22,890 nt of DNA from JAGVVZ01 sp964372465. Lineage in GTDB: Archaea > Aenigmatarchaeota > Aenigmatarchaeia > CG10238-14. Within the stretch, counting starts at the first letter, position 1. Each line of letters begins with the position of its first letter. The position numbers were made by a program, and so were the translations under genes. A model generated the notes under the pieces. It was not told the DNA's origin. It searched no databases and saw nothing but the letters and a program-made list of their open reading frames with translations. The stretch lies in the NCBI GenBank assembly GCA_964372465.1, contig CAYJRA010000012.1:1-22890 (forward strand), written 5' to 3'. Shown here piece after piece: positions 21,743 to 22,890 of this stretch.

Positions 21743-22890
21743 TCAACACCCATTTAAATAATCTTTGAAAACTTCAGTTTTTAAATATTGGTAAGCTGCC
21801 GGACCATACTTTTCCATTGGTTGACAATAATCCATTATAAATTCATTTTTATTCGGCTCATTGCAATCATTCAAATTCGGACAATCCCAACCGGTGTAAT
21901 CTATATAATTTAAACATTCTACATCACAACCAGAAACATGACAAAGACCAAATGAGTGACCCATCTCATGAGAAACGACTTTATAACCTTCTGCAGTTTT
22001 GCAAAAACTACCGTAATTGGTGATGCTAGTTTCTGCGGGTGTTCCGCCGGCACATCCACATGCTTTTTCCCACCTACCGTTATAATCATCAAAAGTATTC
22101 ATGCATGTCTGACCCTTGCAAATGCCAGCTACTTTGTCCCAGTTGTTTTTATATTCGCTTCTTAAAGCACATTCCATAGCTACATTCTGGCAATCTCTAC
22201 AGACATCGGAACATGCTTCTTGGCAATCCTTTGGATCGACAAAAAATACGTTGACCTTCAATCTTGGATTTGGGCAGTCTTTAAATGGCGATCTTGCCAG
22301 CCAATAGTCAAACGAGACGAAGGCTTCTTGTTTGAACCTGTCAAACTCTCCTGGCGAATAAAATAATGGAACGAAAAGTATATTATATCCTCCTGGCGAG
22401 GGTGGCAAGGAAGTGGTCGTGCTTACAGAAACGATGGTGGAAGTGGTTGTTGAAGAATCAAATAAAAACTGACTTGAACATTTACCATCTCCTATTTTAA
22501 TTGTTATAGATTCCGAACCAATCAATGTTGAAGTGGTTGCTGCTAAACTAGGAACAATCTTCATTATACAGATATCTTCGCTGTCTTCTATTTTAGTGGG
22601 AGCTAATATCACATTGTTTGGAATGTTCTTTATGTAAAATGAAGCGTTTTTTCCTGAATATTTGTCACGAATAGAAACTTTGTTGTCGTTTATTTCAAGA
22701 ATATATTTTTTCAATGATGGCTTGTAAAAAAAGGTTGCATTACCAGTTATCGCAATAGTTCTATCAATAGAATTTTCCAAATCCTTAGCAAATTGGAAAA
22801 CTATGTCCTTCTCAATTGTTTTCTGCTGGCCACCAAATAGAACTCTCAACTGTAGAATGAGAATTACCGTGGCAATGAGAATGCCGACAG
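21743..22890 (-). CDS. Metzincin-type zinc metalloprotease, membrane-anchored (N-terminus beyond window)
   Basis: Partial at its start: the frame stays open to the window edge and encodes VGILIATVILILQ before the first internal TTG at 22849, so the true start and probably a pilin-like membrane anchor lie outside. Numbering from 22849, a first domain is followed by a Thr/Ser stretch (about 137-151), then a protease domain with HEMGHSFGLCH at 294-304, the HExxHxxGxxH zinc site of metzincins, and IMDYC as a likely Met-turn. More than 15 cysteines suggest disulfides. It is not a clear archaemetzincin, because the Cys spacing after the zinc site differs. It could process surface proteins of this operon or act on another cell's surface. 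Confidence 0.85.
   Translation of the reverse strand, partial: VGILIATVILILQLRVLFGGQQKTIEKDIVFQFAKDLENSIDRTIAITGNATFFYKPSLKKYILEINDNKVSIRDKYSGKNASFYIKNIPNNVILAPTKIEDSEDICIMKIVPSLAATTSTLIGSESITIKIGDGKCSSQFLFDSSTTTSTIVSVSTTTSLPPSPGGYNILFVPLFYSPGEFDRFKQEAFVSFDYWLARSPFKDCPNPRLKVNVFFVDPKDCQEACSDVCRDCQNVAMECALRSEYKNNWDKVAGICKGQTCMNTFDDYNGRWEKACGCAGGTPAETSITNYGSFCKTAEGYKVVSHEMGHSFGLCHVSGCDVECLNYIDYTGWDCPNLNDCNEPNKNEFIMDYCQPMEKYGPAAYQYLKTEVFKDYLNGC

Noticed and set aside
1..22890. CRISPR array, tRNA, rRNA or insertion sequence
   Set aside because: I found no regularly spaced repeats, no cloverleaf-like conserved arms, no rRNA sequence and no transposase; the only long repeat is the paired paralogue block.

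Overview
The window is an AT-rich piece of an archaeal chromosome. The replication and transcription genes are archaeal in type: RFC small and large subunits, MCM, TBP, aIF2-beta, RNase HII, an RPA-associated OB-fold protein and a histone-fold protein. Promoters look like archaeal TATA boxes, and ribosome binding sites are mostly GGTG or GAGGTGA variants that often precede GTG or TTG starts. The compact genes, several shortened proteins (RFC-L, TBP) and the many small pilin-like membrane proteins suggest a DPANN-type archaeon. That placement is inference; a tree of RFC, MCM and TBP would settle it. I see no rRNA, tRNA, CRISPR array or insertion sequence, and no gene-free stretch longer than about 110 bases.

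Layout. (1) 30-2965, minus: a four-gene run of AK6/Fap7-type adenylate kinase, HIT hydrolase, Nudix hydrolase and a PIF1 helicase with a C-terminal WYL-like domain. (2) 3023-5784, plus: RFC small subunit, a SpoIIM-like membrane protein, and a short RFC large subunit without the usual C-terminal PCNA-binding tail. (3) 5752-7911, minus: RPA-associated OB protein, aIF2-beta, histone-fold protein, DUF424 protein and a small pilin-like membrane protein. (4) 7949-9355, minus: a GTPase, DUF2073 protein and zinc-ribbon protein, matching the OapABC/ArvABC cluster linked to vesicle formation in haloarchaea. (5) 9401-14125, minus: MCM interrupted by a 506-residue intein with a homing endonuclease, then TBP and a restriction-endonuclease-fold protein; RNase HII lies on the plus strand at 14218-14904.

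(6) 14937-22890, minus: a tightly packed run of nine envelope genes whose start lies beyond the right edge. In transcription order it holds a metzincin-type protease (partial), a single-pass membrane protein, a von Willebrand factor A (VWA) protein with an intact metal site, a pilin-like protein, two tandem cysteine-rich pilin-like paralogues, and three more small pilin-like proteins, one ending in a threonine-rich tail. I cannot match this set to a described system, and it is the best candidate here for something new: a surface fibre, adhesin or host-contact apparatus. The two paralogues share a 217-base block with no differences although the rest of the genes has diverged, which points to gene conversion or strong exchange between them.
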